From Thermoleophilia bacterium (GTDB lineage: Bacteria; Actinomycetota; Thermoleophilia; Miltoncostaeales; Miltoncostaeaceae): DNA of 64,000 nt. Shown here in pieces: positions 17,440-26,516 of the stretch. A program made the position numbers and the translations under genes. How positions within the stretch are numbered: position 1 is the stretch's first letter; the number at the start of each line of letters is the position of its first letter. The notes under the pieces are model-generated. The model was not told the origin of the DNA. It saw only the letters and a program-made list of their open reading frames with translations, and ran no database searches. Where the stretch lies: assembly GCA_020848615.1 (NCBI GenBank), contig JADLHW010000086.1:1-64000 (forward strand). The letters are read 5' to 3'.

Positions 17440-20166
17440 ATGGACCAGCGGGACCGGACCGGCACCGCGGGCGACCCGCGGGAGCCGGTGGCGCGCCTCC
17501 TCCGCGACCTGCGGAGCACGCCGGACGGCCTCACCGCCCGTGAGGCCGCGCGACGCCTCGTCTCCTACGGGCCGAACACCCTGGTGCGACGCGGCGGCCC
17601 CGGCTGGCCCGGCCTGCTCGCAGCACAGCTCCTGCACCCGCTCGCCGGCCTGCTGTGGGTCGCCGCGGTGCTCGCGGTGGCGAGCGGATCCCCGGTGCTG
17701 GGCGCCGCGATCGTGGTCGTGATCCTCATGAACGCGGTGTTCGCGTTCGCGCAGGAACGGCAGGCCGCGCGCGCGGTGGAGGCCCTGCGCCGATACCTGC
17801 CCCAGCGCGTCCGGGTGTTGCGGGACGGCGTGCGGTGCGACGCCGACGGCGCCGTCCTGGTGCCGGGCGACGTGGTGCTCATCGAGGAGGGCGACCGCAT
17901 CCCCGCCGACCTGCGCCTGCTCGACGGCGCCCTCGACATCGACATGTCGCCGCTCACCGGCGAGTCGCAGGCGGTGCTGCGCTCCGCGGACCTCGCGGAC
18001 ACCGAGGGCCCCCTGCTGGAGGCACGCGAGATGGTGTTCAGCGGCAGCAGCTGCGTGGGCGGCGAGGGCCGCGGCCTCGTCGTGGCCACCGGCATGCAGA
18101 CCGAGCTGGGCCGCATCGCGGCGCTGTCGGAGGGGGTGCAGGCGGGTCCCAGCCCCCTGGAGGCCGAGGTGCGCCGCGTGGCATGGCTCATCGCGATCGT
18201 CGCCGTGGGGGCCGGGCTGGCGTTCCTGCCGGTGGGGTGGCTCGCCGCCGGCCTGCCGCTCGCCGACGCCGCCCGGTTCACCATCGGCCTCATCGTCGCG
18301 AACGTCCCGGAGGGCCTGCTGCCCACCATCACCCTGGCACTGGCGGCCGGGGTCGCCGGCCTCGCCCGCCGCGGCGCCCTGGTGAAGCGCCTGAGCGCGG
18401 TCGAGACGCTGGGGTCCACCACGGTGATCTGCACCGACAAGACCGGCACCCTCACCGAGAACCGGATGCAGGCGGTGCGCGTCTGGACGCCTGCGGGTGA
18501 GGCCGACCTGGAGGCCGGCACGCCGCCGGATCCCGCCGCGGCGCCGCTGCTGGGGCTGCTGGGCCGAGCGATCGCCGCGGCGTCCACCGCCGAGCTCGAC
18601 CCGGAGCGCGCGGGCCGCTCGCGCGGGGAGGCCACCGAGGTGGGGATGCTCGAGGCCGCCCGCGCCCTGGGGGTGGACACCGCCGTGGACCGGCGCGAGC
18701 GGCACCGCGAGCGCCTGAACCGCTTCGACCCCAGGCTCCGCCTCATGTCGTCCATCGACGCCCGCGAGGACGGGGACCTCACCGTGCACGTCAAGGGCGC
18801 ACCCGAGGAGGTCCTCCGGCGGTGCACCGCCATGGCGGGGGCCGGCGAGGACGCGCCGCTGGACCCGGACGCCGTCGCGGCGGTGGCGCGGGTGATGGAG
18901 GACTGGGCGGCCGGGGGCCTGCGGGTCCTCGCCGTCGCCCGGCGGCGCCTGCCGCCCGGGTCCCCCATACCCGCGGAACGGGAGGACGCCGAGCGCGACC
19001 TCACCCTGCTGGGGCTGGTGGCGTTGTTCGACCCGCCCCGCGCCGGCGTCGCCGACGCCGTCGCCCGCTGCCACGCCGCGGGCATCCGGATCCTGGTGCT
19101 CACCGGCGACCACGGCACCACCGCCGCGGAGATCGCCCGGCGGGTCGGCATCGCCCGGGAGGGCGCCACCGTCGTGACCGGCGCGGAGCTGGAGGCGATG
19201 ACCGAGGCGCGCCTGGACGTGCTGCTGCGCGAGGGCCGGGAGCTGGTGGTCGCCCGAGCGTCCCCGGAGATGAAGCTGCGCATCGCCGACGCCCTGCGCG
19301 CCGAGGGCCACGTGGTCGCCATGACCGGTGACGGCGTGAACGACGCACCCGCCCTGCGCCGCGCCGACATCGGCGTGGCCATGGGCCGGTCCGGTACGGA
19401 CGTCGCCCGTGAGTCCGCGGCGATGGTCCTCACCGACGACAGCTTCTCCACCATCGTCGCGGCCGTCGCCGCGGGACGTCAGGTCTTCGACAACGTCCGC
19501 AAGTTCATCCTGTACATCTTCGCCCACGCCACCCCGGAGGTCGTCCCGTTCCTGGTGTTCGCGCTCTCCGGCGGCGCCGTCCCGCTGCCCCTCACCGTGC
19601 TCCAGATCCTGGCGATCGACCTGGGCACCGAGGTCCTCCCGGCGCTCGCCCTGGGCCGCGAGCCGCCGGAGCCCGGGCTCATGGACCGGCCGCCGCGGTC
19701 CCGCCGGGAGGGGGTCGTGCGGCGCGGCATGCTCGTGCGCGCGTGGCTGTTCCTGGGGGTCATCGAGGCCGCGCTGGTGATGGCCGGCTTCCTGTGGGTG
19801 CTGGTCGGCGCCGGCTGGGGGCCCGGTGACCAGGTGGGCGCCGGCTCCGTCCTGCACGGCGACTACCTGCGGGCCACGACGATGACGTTCGCCGGCATCG
19901 TGGCGTGCCAGATCGGGACGGCCGTCGCGGCCCGCACCGAACGCGCGTCGCTGCGGTCGGTGGGGGTGTTCGGCAACCGCCTGCTGCTGTGGGGCCTGGC
20001 CTCCGAGGTCGCGTTCGCCGCCGCGCTGGTCTACGTTCCGCCGCTGCAGGACCTGTTCGCCACCGCGGCGCTGCGCCCGCAGGAGGTCGCCGTGCTGGCC
20101 GTGTTCCCCGTCGTGGTGTGGGGTGCCGACGAACTCCGTCGCGCCTGGGTGCGGCGACGGGCGTGA
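17440..20166 (+). CDS. P-type cation-transporting ATPase (type II)
   Basis: 908 residues from the ATG at 17440. Domains in order: an N-terminal cation-ATPase domain, two membrane helices, an actuator domain with LTGES, the helix-4 motif [15 protein letters not shown], the phosphorylation site DKTGTLTEN with Asp333, the nucleotide domain with VKGAPE, the hinge [17 protein letters not shown], and six C-terminal helices. The helix-4 sequence NVPEGLL is closer to Na/K-type (IIC) pumps than to the IPEGLP of calcium pumps, so the ion may be Na or K, although calcium cannot be excluded. It acts in the cytoplasmic membrane. It follows a DJ-1 gene and precedes a response regulator/kinase pair that could control it. 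Confidence 0.9.
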   Translation: MDQRDRTGTAGDPREPVARLLRDLRSTPDGLTAREAARRLVSYGPNTLVRRGGPGWPGLLAAQLLHPLAGLLWVAAVLAVASGSPVLGAAIVVVILMNAVFAFAQERQAARAVEALRRYLPQRVRVLRDGVRCDADGAVLVPGDVVLIEEGDRIPADLRLLDGALDIDMSPLTGESQAVLRSADLADTEGPLLEAREMVFSGSSCVGGEGRGLVVATGMQTELGRIAALSEGVQAGPSPLEAEVRRVAWLIAIVAVGAGLAFLPVGWLAAGLPLADAARFTIGLIVANVPEGLLPTITLALAAGVAGLARRGALVKRLSAVETLGSTTVICTDKTGTLTENRMQAVRVWTPAGEADLEAGTPPDPAAAPLLGLLGRAIAAASTAELDPERAGRSRGEATEVGMLEAARALGVDTAVDRRERHRERLNRFDPRLRLMSSIDAREDGDLTVHVKGAPEEVLRRCTAMAGAGEDAPLDPDAVAAVARVMEDWAAGGLRVLAVARRRLPPGSPIPAEREDAERDLTLLGLVALFDPPRAGVADAVARCHAAGIRILVLTGDHGTTAAEIARRVGIAREGATVVTGAELEAMTEARLDVLLREGRELVVARASPEMKLRIADALRAEGHVVAMTGDGVNDAPALRRADIGVAMGRSGTDVARESAAMVLTDDSFSTIVAAVAAGRQVFDNVRKFILYIFAHATPEVVPFLVFALSGGAVPLPLTVLQILAIDLGTEVLPALALGREPPEPGLMDRPPRSRREGVVRRGMLVRAWLFLGVIEAALVMAGFLWVLVGAGWGPGDQVGAGSVLHGDYLRATTMTFAGIVACQIGTAVAARTERASLRSVGVFGNRLLLWGLASEVAFAAALVYVPPLQDLFATAALRPQEVAVLAVFPVVVWGADELRRAWVRRRA

Positions 20167-20293
20167 CCACCGGGGCGGCCCGCGTCCTCCGCCCGGCGGA
20201 TGCCGGGGTCCCCCGGTCGGCCCATCGTCGCGCGGCCCCACCGGGGGTATCGTCAGCGGTGTGACCGTGCAGACCGCGGGGGAGACGAGCCGG

Positions 20294-20938
20294 ATGGGCG
20301 GTGGCGACCGCGTGCGGGTGGTGGTGGTCGACGACCACCCGGTCTTCCGCGAGGGCGTGGTGCGCGCCCTCACCTCCTCAGGGCAGGTCGAGGTGGTGGG
20401 GGAGGCCGGCGACGGGCGCTCGGCCCTCGCGATGGTGGAGGAGCTGCGGCCCGACGTCGTGCTGCTCGACCACTCCCTGCCGGAGCTCGGCGGCCAGGCC
20501 GTGGCCCATGCCATCGTGCGCGACGGGCTGCCCAGCCGGGTGCTGTTCCTGTCGGCCCACGCCGAGAGCTCGGTGGTGTACCAGGCCCTCGAGGCGGGCG
20601 CCGCCGGGTACCTGTCCAAGGAGTCCCGCCGGGAGCAGATCGTGGACGCCGTCGTCGCGTGCGCGGAGGGCCGGAACGTCGTGCCGCCGGACGTCGCCGC
20701 CGGCCTGGTGTCGGAGATCCGGCTGCGTTCACGTCGCGACGCGCCGGTGCTCACGCCGCGTGAGCGGGAGATCCTCGAGCTCATCGCCGCCGGCCGGAGC
20801 CTCCCGGACATCGCCAAGCACCTCACCCTGGGCCTCACCACCGTCAAGACACACGCCCAGCACCTGTACGAGAAGCTCGGGGTGTCGGACCGGGCGGCGG
20901 CCGTCGCCGAGGCGATGCGGCGGGGGCTGATCGAATAG
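20294..20938 (+). CDS. NarL/LuxR-type response regulator
   Basis: 214 residues from the ATG at 20294 with GGGGGAG upstream; a GTG at 20261 would add eleven residues. The receiver domain has the acidic pair (VVDDHPVFRE), phospho-acceptor Asp59 (VVLLDHSLPE) and the conserved lysine (GYLSKES). The LuxR-type helix-turn-helix occupies the last 65 residues (LTPREREILELIAAGRSLPD, then LTTVKTHAQHLYEKLGVSDR). It is followed at once by a histidine kinase, so the two form a DegSU/NarXL-like pair. Confidence 0.92.
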   Translation: MGGGDRVRVVVVDDHPVFREGVVRALTSSGQVEVVGEAGDGRSALAMVEELRPDVVLLDHSLPELGGQAVAHAIVRDGLPSRVLFLSAHAESSVVYQALEAGAAGYLSKESRREQIVDAVVACAEGRNVVPPDVAAGLVSEIRLRSRRDAPVLTPREREILELIAAGRSLPDIAKHLTLGLTTVKTHAQHLYEKLGVSDRAAAVAEAMRRGLIE

Positions 20939-21027
20939 GCGTCGTCGCGCGACGACGATCCGGACCGGCCCCGGACGCGGCGACCGAGGCGGAGCGCCTG
21001 GTCGCGTGGCTCCGCGTCCCCGCGATC

Positions 21028-22119
21028 ATGCTGGTGGGAGCCGGCGAGGCCATCACCTCCGGCGACGAGCGCCGGGGCTTCGTCGTCGCCGTCGCCGTGT
21101 TCCTGTGCTGGGCCGGCGCCGTGCTGGTGTGGGCGCACCGCCGCCCCGTCGACCAGGCCGCGTCGCTGCTGATCGCCGCGGTGGACATCGCCGGCATCAC
21201 GGCCCTCACGTTCCTGTCGGGCGGCGGCGTCTCGCAGGTCCGCATCGCCTACACGCTCGTGCCCATCACCCTGGCGTTCCGCTTCCGTCCCACCCTCACC
21301 GCCGCCGGTGGCCTCGCGGTGGTGGTCGCGTACCTCGCGCAGGCCCTCAGCCATCCCTCGGTGTGGGACGGCGACGCGTGGCGGTTCGTCGCCGTGCAGG
21401 CCGGGTTCCTCCTGTGGGTCGCGGCCGCCACCGCCGCCCTCGCCCAGGTCCTGGCGCGGCGCACCGGGCAGGTCGCCGCCCTGGCCGACCAGTCGCGGCA
21501 CCTGCTCGCCGACGCCCTGGGCGCCGAGGAACGCGAGCGGCAGACCCTCGCGGAGACCCTCCACGACACGGCCCTCCAGAACCTGCTGGCCGCGCGGCAC
21601 GACCTCGAGGAGGTCGCGGAGACCACCGACAGCCCGGCCCTGGCGCGGGCCGAGGCGACCATCTCCGGCACGGCCCGGCAACTGCGCGACGTCGTGACCC
21701 AGCTGCACCCGCTCATCCTGGAGCAGGCCGGGCTGGAGGCCGCCCTGTCGGCGGTCGCCGCCGGCGCCGGGCAGCGCGGGGGCTTCCGGGTGCACGTCGA
21801 CCACCGGGCGCCCGACCGCCACCCCCAGGACCGGCTCGCCCTGTCGGCTGCCCGCGAGCTGCTCACGAACGCCGCCAAGCACTCCCGGGCGCGCAACGTG
21901 TGGGTGCGATGCACCGAGGACCACGGCGACCTGGTGCTCGAGGTCGCCGACGACGGGGTGGGCGTCGACGCGGCGCGCCTCGCATCCCGCCTGGTCGACG
22001 GGCACATCGGGCTCGCCGCCCAGCGGGTGCGCATCGAGGGGGCCGGCGGGGTGCTCACCGTCAGCGGATCCGAGGGCGGCGGCACCACGGCGACGGTGCG
22101 GCTGCCGGGCGCCCCCTGA
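21028..22119 (+). CDS. NarL-partner sensor histidine kinase
   Basis: At least 363 residues. Four to five membrane spans lie in residues 1-140 with little external loop. The HisKA_3 box has the phospho-accepting His179 in AETLHDTALQNLLAARHDL, and the ATPase domain has ELLTNAAKHS (N box) and EVADDGVGVD (G1). The frame is open back into the response regulator gene, and residues just before the ATG (RLVAWLRVPAI) look like the beginning of the first membrane helix, so the real start may be a CTG at 20998 or another non-ATG codon. No ATG, GTG or TTG is available in frame between 20830 and 21028. It probably senses a membrane condition and phosphorylates the regulator at 20294. Confidence 0.88.
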   Translation: MLVGAGEAITSGDERRGFVVAVAVFLCWAGAVLVWAHRRPVDQAASLLIAAVDIAGITALTFLSGGGVSQVRIAYTLVPITLAFRFRPTLTAAGGLAVVVAYLAQALSHPSVWDGDAWRFVAVQAGFLLWVAAATAALAQVLARRTGQVAALADQSRHLLADALGAEERERQTLAETLHDTALQNLLAARHDLEEVAETTDSPALARAEATISGTARQLRDVVTQLHPLILEQAGLEAALSAVAAGAGQRGGFRVHVDHRAPDRHPQDRLALSAARELLTNAAKHSRARNVWVRCTEDHGDLVLEVADDGVGVDAARLASRLVDGHIGLAAQRVRIEGAGGVLTVSGSEGGGTTATVRLPGAP

Positions 22120-22561
22120 GCCGGGCCGCCCGGCGGCGGCTCATCCTCCCGGTCCTCCGAACGGCCGATGCCGGACCCGCGCCGGCCGTGGTGTCATCAC
22201 CGCAGGGCCCCGCCCGGTCTCGTCTCAAAGGCGTGGGGGAGACCGCCCAGGGGCGGGGCCTTCGAGTCCCCGGCGCGCACCTCCTGGGCGCCGGCGGTGC
22301 CGCGGGGCGGGTCCGGTCGCCCGCCTCCGTGGCGTTGCCTGCCCGGAGCGGTCGCGCCGGCACCGTCGCACCGCGGGGCGCCCCGCGGGGGTGGCGGCCG
22401 CGTGGTACGCGATCGCCAGGCGGTGGCGGGACGCCGCGCGTCCTGGTGGGCGCCGGCGTGACGGTGGTCGCCATCGCCACGCTCGCCCTCATCGTGCTGA
22501 GCGCCCGACCGACCGGAGGATCCCCGGGATCGCCGGCGCCGCGCCAGCCGCCCGGGCGGCG
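22120..22561. other. Intergenic gap between convergent genes, with long hairpin
   Basis: 442 bases between the kinase (+) and the end of the hydrogenase-like operon (-). The notable structure is the imperfect hairpin at 22206-22260. A region with Ala/Val/Leu codons on the plus strand (around 22460-22510) looks like a membrane segment in one frame but lacks a start, and I do not call it a gene. Confidence 0.55.
22206..22260. terminator. Long two-part hairpin, likely bidirectional terminator
   Basis: GGCCCCGCCC (22206-22215) pairs with GGGCGGGGCC (22251-22260), and inside it GGTCTC (22216-22221) pairs with GAGACC (22239-22244), leaving a 6-base bulge. It lies between convergent transcripts. 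There is no U-tract. Confidence 0.6.
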
Positions 22562-23026
22562 TCACCAGGGGCGCCGCTCCGGCGGGAGCGCGGCGAGGCC
22601 CACGCGGAGGCCCTCGGCGATCTGGCCCGGCGTGGGCGGGCACCCGGGGATGCGGATGTCCACCGGCAGGACCCGCTCCAGCGGCCCCGCCACCTCGTCG
22701 GGGTGCGCGTCGACCCCGCCGCCCAGCGGGCAGTCGCCGAGGGCCGCCACCAGACGGGGCTCCGGCATCGCCGCGTACGCCCGCAGCAGCGCGGGCAGCA
22801 TCCGCGTGGTCACCGGACCGCTCACCAGCAGCACGTCCGCGTGGCGCGGCGAGGCGGTGATCGCGAACCCGTACCGCTGGAGGTCGTGGTGGGGTCCGCC
22901 GGTGGCCACCAGCTCGTGCTCGCAGCCGTTGCACGACCCGGCGTCGACGAGCCGGATCGCGCACGACGCGGGTGGCCTGCGCTCCAGGCCGACGGCCCGG
23001 CGCACCCGGGCCAGGCGCGTGAGCAT
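22562..23026 (-). CDS. Group 4 hydrogenase-like small subunit (NuoB/HyfI family)
   Basis: 154 residues from the ATG at 23026; GTG codons at 23029 and 23035, four bases after the preceding stop, are possible alternatives. The cysteines expected to hold the proximal 4Fe-4S cluster are all present: Cys32 and Cys35 (DAGSCNGCEHEL), Cys99 (ALGDCP) and Cys129 (RIPGCPPTP). The C-x2-C form of the first pair is that of hydrogenase small subunits rather than the CC pair of complex I NuoB. It should dock on the large subunit encoded just upstream and pass electrons to or from its active site. It is the last gene of the operon, whereas in mycobacteria the equivalent gene follows the regulator. Confidence 0.88.
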   Translation of the reverse strand: MLTRLARVRRAVGLERRPPASCAIRLVDAGSCNGCEHELVATGGPHHDLQRYGFAITASPRHADVLLVSGPVTTRMLPALLRAYAAMPEPRLVAALGDCPLGGGVDAHPDEVAGPLERVLPVDIRIPGCPPTPGQIAEGLRVGLAALPPERRPW

Positions 23027-23039
23027 CACGTACACGGGG

Positions 23040-24431
23040 TCACCGGTCCACGCAGGCGTAGCAGAGCTCGAAGCTCTTGTTGACCAGCGGGAAGTCCGGG
23101 AGGATCGCCCGCGTCCCGGCCACGGCCACCGCCGGCCAGTTGGCGTAGGAGCCGGTGCGCAGGTGCACGCGGCGCACCGTGCCGCCCCGGATCTCGACGG
23201 TGCAGACCGTGCGGCCCCTCGGGCTCTCGGCGATCCCGACGCCGTGCCCCGTGCCCGTTCCGGTGTCCGCGGGCGCGTCCGGGCGCAGCGGCGCGGACAG
23301 CAGCTCCCCCACGATGCCGGCGGCCTGCTCCAGCTCCACCCAGCGGGCCTCCAGGCGGGCGGCCACGTCCCCGGCCGGGGTGGGCGGCACCACCGCGGCG
23401 AACCCCGGATACCACAGGCGCGGCGCATCGGTGCGGCTGTCGGCGGCGACCCCCGCCGCGCGCGCGGCGGGTCCCACCACGCCCAGCTCGCGCACCGCAT
23501 CGGCGTCGATGCGGCCCGGGCCGGAGGTGCGGTCCCGCAGCGACGTGTCGAACAGCAGCCCACGCGCCGCGGTCGCCGCGTCGGCGGCCACCGCCGCGAG
23601 CTCCGCGCGCATCGCCTCCCTGGCGGCGTCACCGGGGTCGCCGGGCGCCGAGGCGAGGGTGACCGCGTCGAACATGAACCTGTGGCCGGTGAGCAGCGCG
23701 CACACCCGCTGCACCCGTTCCTTCAGGGTCGCGAACAGCATCGTGCCGGGGGCGAGGCCCACGCCGGCGCAGATCTGGCTCACGTCGTTCAGGTGGTTCC
23801 ACATGCGCTCGAGCTCGATCAGCAGCGTGCGCACCCTGCGGGTCCCCTCGCCCGGCACACGGCCCAGGGCGTCCTCGGTCGCGGCCGCGTAGGCCACGGC
23901 GTTCGTGACGGCGCAGCCCGCGCACACCCGCGACAGCACCCGGCCGGCGTCCTCCGGCGAGCGGCCCTCGGCGTGGCGCTCCAGCCCGCGGTGCTTGTGG
24001 AACAGGCGGGCGTCGACGTGCAGGACCCGCTCGCCCACCACGTGGAACAGGAAGTGCCCGCTCTCGATGACCCCGGCGTGGACGGGTCCCACCGGCACGG
24101 TATGGACGTCGCTCCCCACCACGGGCGTCGCCCACAGGTCCCGGTCGTCGGGGTGGTGCACGAGCGCCCGGTGCGGGTCGTGGCCCTCGAACCGCAGGCC
24201 GTACAGGTCGGCGGCCTCGCGTTCGTCCCAGCCGGCCGGCAGGAGGTCGACGAGCGTGGGGACCACCCCGCCGGGCGCGGCGACGGCCAGGAGCCGCGGC
24301 GTCTCCCCGGCCAGCACCGCCCGCACCTCCGGCGTCCCGTCCGGGCCGATGGCGGCGTGCAGGCCCGCGACGTTCCCCCGGGCGACCCGGTCGCGCCAGG
24401 CGTCGGCGCCGACGCGCTCGATCCCGGCCAT
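23040..24431 (-). CDS. Group 4 [NiFe] hydrogenase-like large subunit with NuoC-like domain (HycE/HyfG type)
   Basis: 463 residues. Residues 1-100 are a NuoC-like 30-kDa domain (AGWDEREAADLYGLRFEGHDP), and the rest is the NuoD/hydrogenase large-subunit fold. Four cysteines that could bind nickel and iron are present: Cys170 and Cys173 (RVCAGCAVTN) and Cys457 and Cys460 (ELCYACVDR). The flanks differ from the textbook RxCGxC and DPCxxC. The protein ends three residues after the last cysteine, so there is no C-terminal extension to be removed by a maturation endopeptidase. Its ATG overlaps the upstream stop by one base. It is the catalytic-site subunit of the complex. Whether it makes hydrogen, oxidises formate-derived electrons, or does something else is unknown; no formate dehydrogenase is in the window. 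Confidence 0.88.
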   Translation of the reverse strand: MAGIERVGADAWRDRVARGNVAGLHAAIGPDGTPEVRAVLAGETPRLLAVAAPGGVVPTLVDLLPAGWDEREAADLYGLRFEGHDPHRALVHHPDDRDLWATPVVGSDVHTVPVGPVHAGVIESGHFLFHVVGERVLHVDARLFHKHRGLERHAEGRSPEDAGRVLSRVCAGCAVTNAVAYAAATEDALGRVPGEGTRRVRTLLIELERMWNHLNDVSQICAGVGLAPGTMLFATLKERVQRVCALLTGHRFMFDAVTLASAPGDPGDAAREAMRAELAAVAADAATAARGLLFDTSLRDRTSGPGRIDADAVRELGVVGPAARAAGVAADSRTDAPRLWYPGFAAVVPPTPAGDVAARLEARWVELEQAAGIVGELLSAPLRPDAPADTGTGTGHGVGIAESPRGRTVCTVEIRGGTVRRVHLRTGSYANWPAVAVAGTRAILPDFPLVNKSFELCYACVDR

Positions 24432-25906
24432 CAGCCGCCCCCCAGCAGGGTGAGGGCCACGGCGGCGTCCGGCACCGTGAACGCCAGGGCCGCGACCACG
24501 CCCATCGCCGCGAGCGCCGCCACGCACGCCCCCCGCAGGAGGCGAATCGCGCCGGGCCCGCGGGGCCGGCGGTCGGCGACGCGGCCCGGCACGGCCTCGA
24601 TGAGCACGTGGATGATCCCGATGAACCCCAGCGCGAGCAGCACCGCGGTGACGGCCGCGAACGCGACGGCATCGGCGCGCACCGCCCCGGCGATCACCAG
24701 CAGCTCGCTGGCGAACAGCGGCGAGGGCGGCAGGCCGGAGAGCGCCCCGGCGCTCACGATCACCGACACGGCGAGCGTCGGATCGAGGCGCAGCAGGCCG
24801 CGGGGCGGGCGGCGGCCCGCCGAGGGCTGGTACCGCAGCAGCGGGGTGGCGGCCCAGAACCCCAGTGCCTTCGCCGCGGCGTGCCCCGCCACGTGGATGC
24901 ACACGCCGGCGGCGGCCAGGTCGTTCTGCATGGCGATGCCGATCGCGATCACGCCCATGTGCTCCAGGCTGGAGTACGCCAGGAAGCGCTTCCAGGCCAT
25001 GGGCCGCCACAGGAACGGGACGGCCACCGCCAGGGACGCCAGCCCGATGCCGCCCAGCAGGTGCCGGAACAGCCCCTGCCCCACGGTCGGGGACAGGGCC
25101 TCCACCGTGCGCCACACCTGCAGGGCGACGGTGGGCAGCAGGGCGGCCGACAGCACGGCGCTCACCGGTGGCGGCGCCTCGCTGTGGGCGTCCGGGAGCC
25201 AGTTGTGCACCGGGGCCCACCCGGCCTTCGACGCCATCCCAACCACGATCAGCACCGCGGCGGCCGCGGCGAGGTCGCCGCCCGCGGGCCCGGCGTCACG
25301 CAGCGACGCGAAGTCCAGCGACCCGATGCCCGACCCGGTCGTGGTGCCGGACACCACCAGCAGCACGATGCCGAGCAGCGCCACCGCCAGGCCGCAACTG
25401 GTGAGGATGAGGTACTTCCAGCCGGCCTCCAGGGCGGAGCGGCCGCCGCTGAACGCCACGAGCAGGGCCGACGCGGCGGTGGTGGCCTCCAGCAGCAGCC
25501 AGCCGAGGCCCAGGTTCCCGCACAGGGGCACGGCGGCGAGCACCGCCCAGAACCCCAGCATCGCGGTGGCGTAGTACCGGCGGGCGGCCTCCGCACCCAC
25601 ACCGGACCGCGTGGCGCGCGCCAGGTACTGCGGGGAGAGGATGCAGCTGATCCCCGCAACGCCGGCGATGACCAGGGTGAACAGCCCCGCCGGGGCGTCG
25701 ATGACATACCAGCCGCCCTCCACGGCGTCGCCGCCGCGGGCGAGCGCCCACGTCCCGCACGCCAGCCCCGCCAGTCCTCCGGCGATGCCGGTGGCGACCA
25801 GCACGCGGTCGGCCCGGGCGCGGGCCCCGGGCATGAGGCAGCACAGGGCGGCGAGCGCCGGGATGGCCGGCACCGCGACTGCGAGGATGCGCAGCAGGTC
25901 AGTCAC
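24431..25906 (-). CDS. Hydrogenase-4 component F-like membrane subunit (HyfF/HycQ type)
   Basis: 491 residues from a GTG at 25906 that overlaps the previous gene by eight bases. It is a proton_antipo_M (ND2/ND4/ND5-like) protein with about 13-14 membrane helices. Landmarks are the charged/Pro-broken helix GMASKAGWAPVHNWLPDAHSEAPPPVSAVLS, with the key lysine in helix 7, and the later SSLEHMGVIAIGIA and HVAGHAAAKALGFWA. These residues form the half-channels of proton or sodium pumping in complex I-like enzymes. It matches mycobacterial HycQ (Rv0086) in position and type. Confidence 0.88.
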   Translation of the reverse strand: MTDLLRILAVAVPAIPALAALCCLMPGARARADRVLVATGIAGGLAGLACGTWALARGGDAVEGGWYVIDAPAGLFTLVIAGVAGISCILSPQYLARATRSGVGAEAARRYYATAMLGFWAVLAAVPLCGNLGLGWLLLEATTAASALLVAFSGGRSALEAGWKYLILTSCGLAVALLGIVLLVVSGTTTGSGIGSLDFASLRDAGPAGGDLAAAAAVLIVVGMASKAGWAPVHNWLPDAHSEAPPPVSAVLSAALLPTVALQVWRTVEALSPTVGQGLFRHLLGGIGLASLAVAVPFLWRPMAWKRFLAYSSLEHMGVIAIGIAMQNDLAAAGVCIHVAGHAAAKALGFWAATPLLRYQPSAGRRPPRGLLRLDPTLAVSVIVSAGALSGLPPSPLFASELLVIAGAVRADAVAFAAVTAVLLALGFIGIIHVLIEAVPGRVADRRPRGPGAIRLLRGACVAALAAMGVVAALAFTVPDAAVALTLLGGG

Positions 25907-26516
25907 GCAGCCCCCGCATGGCCTCGGCGTCGGTGGTCCCGAAGGCCCCGAGGATCCGGGACTGGAAGGTCACGGCGACCGCCACGACGATCGCCAGGTC
26001 GAAGATCACGCCCAGCTCCACCACCGCCGGCAGGCCGCGTTCGCCGCCCAGGGCGACGATCGCCACGCCGTTCTCGATGGTGAGCAGGCCCATCAGCTGG
26101 AACAGCGTGGGCCGCCGCATGGCGGCCATGACGATCCCGATCGCCAGCAGCGCCAGGCCGCCGTGCATGGCCGTGCGGGACGCGCCGCCGGCATCCGGGA
26201 TCAGGGCGATCGCCGCCGCCACGGCCCCCACCATCACCAGGCCGTTCAGCACGGGCGCGGCGTCGTCGCCGATGGGCCGCGGCTGGCGGGTGCGGGACAC
26301 CGCGTACCCCAGCAGCCCCGCCACCAGCACGGCCTTGGCCACCAGGGCCACACCGGCCAGGGGCTCGGCGTGGCCCTCCCCGGACCCCAGGCCCAGCGCC
26401 GCCAGGCCGATGAGCAGCGACTGCAGCGCCATGAGCGCGACCGCGGCGGACCGGCGGCGCACCACGCCGGTGCCGAGGCCCAGGATCACGCACAGCCACA
26501 CGACGCCCGAGCTCAC
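25899..26516 (-). CDS. Hydrogenase-4 component E-like membrane subunit (HyfE/HycP type)
   Basis: 205 residues from a GTG at 26516 whose GTGA overlaps the stop of the upstream subunit. It has six or seven membrane helices and contains a NuoK/ND4L-like pair with a buried glutamate (LMGLLTIENGVAIVALGG). The length matches HyfE proteins, which are longer than NuoK. It is the small antiporter-like subunit lying between the ND1-like protein and the larger pumps. The operon position equals mycobacterial HycP (Rv0085). Confidence 0.85.
   Translation of the reverse strand: MSSGVVWLCVILGLGTGVVRRRSAAVALMALQSLLIGLAALGLGSGEGHAEPLAGVALVAKAVLVAGLLGYAVSRTRQPRPIGDDAAPVLNGLVMVGAVAAAIALIPDAGGASRTAMHGGLALLAIGIVMAAMRRPTLFQLMGLLTIENGVAIVALGGERGLPAVVELGVIFDLAIVVAVAVTFQSRILGAFGTTDAEAMRGLRD

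Noticed and set aside
17293-22005. A 1570-codon open frame on the minus strand across the ATPase and kinase genes
   Set aside because: It is antisense to genes with clear motifs, is Arg/Gly/His-rich and has no family resemblance: a GC-driven shadow.
22245-22280. GGGGCCTTCGAGTCCCCG resembling a tRNA T-arm
   Set aside because: Only four base pairs form the arm and no anticodon, D-arm or acceptor stem can be drawn; it is the flank of the terminator hairpin.
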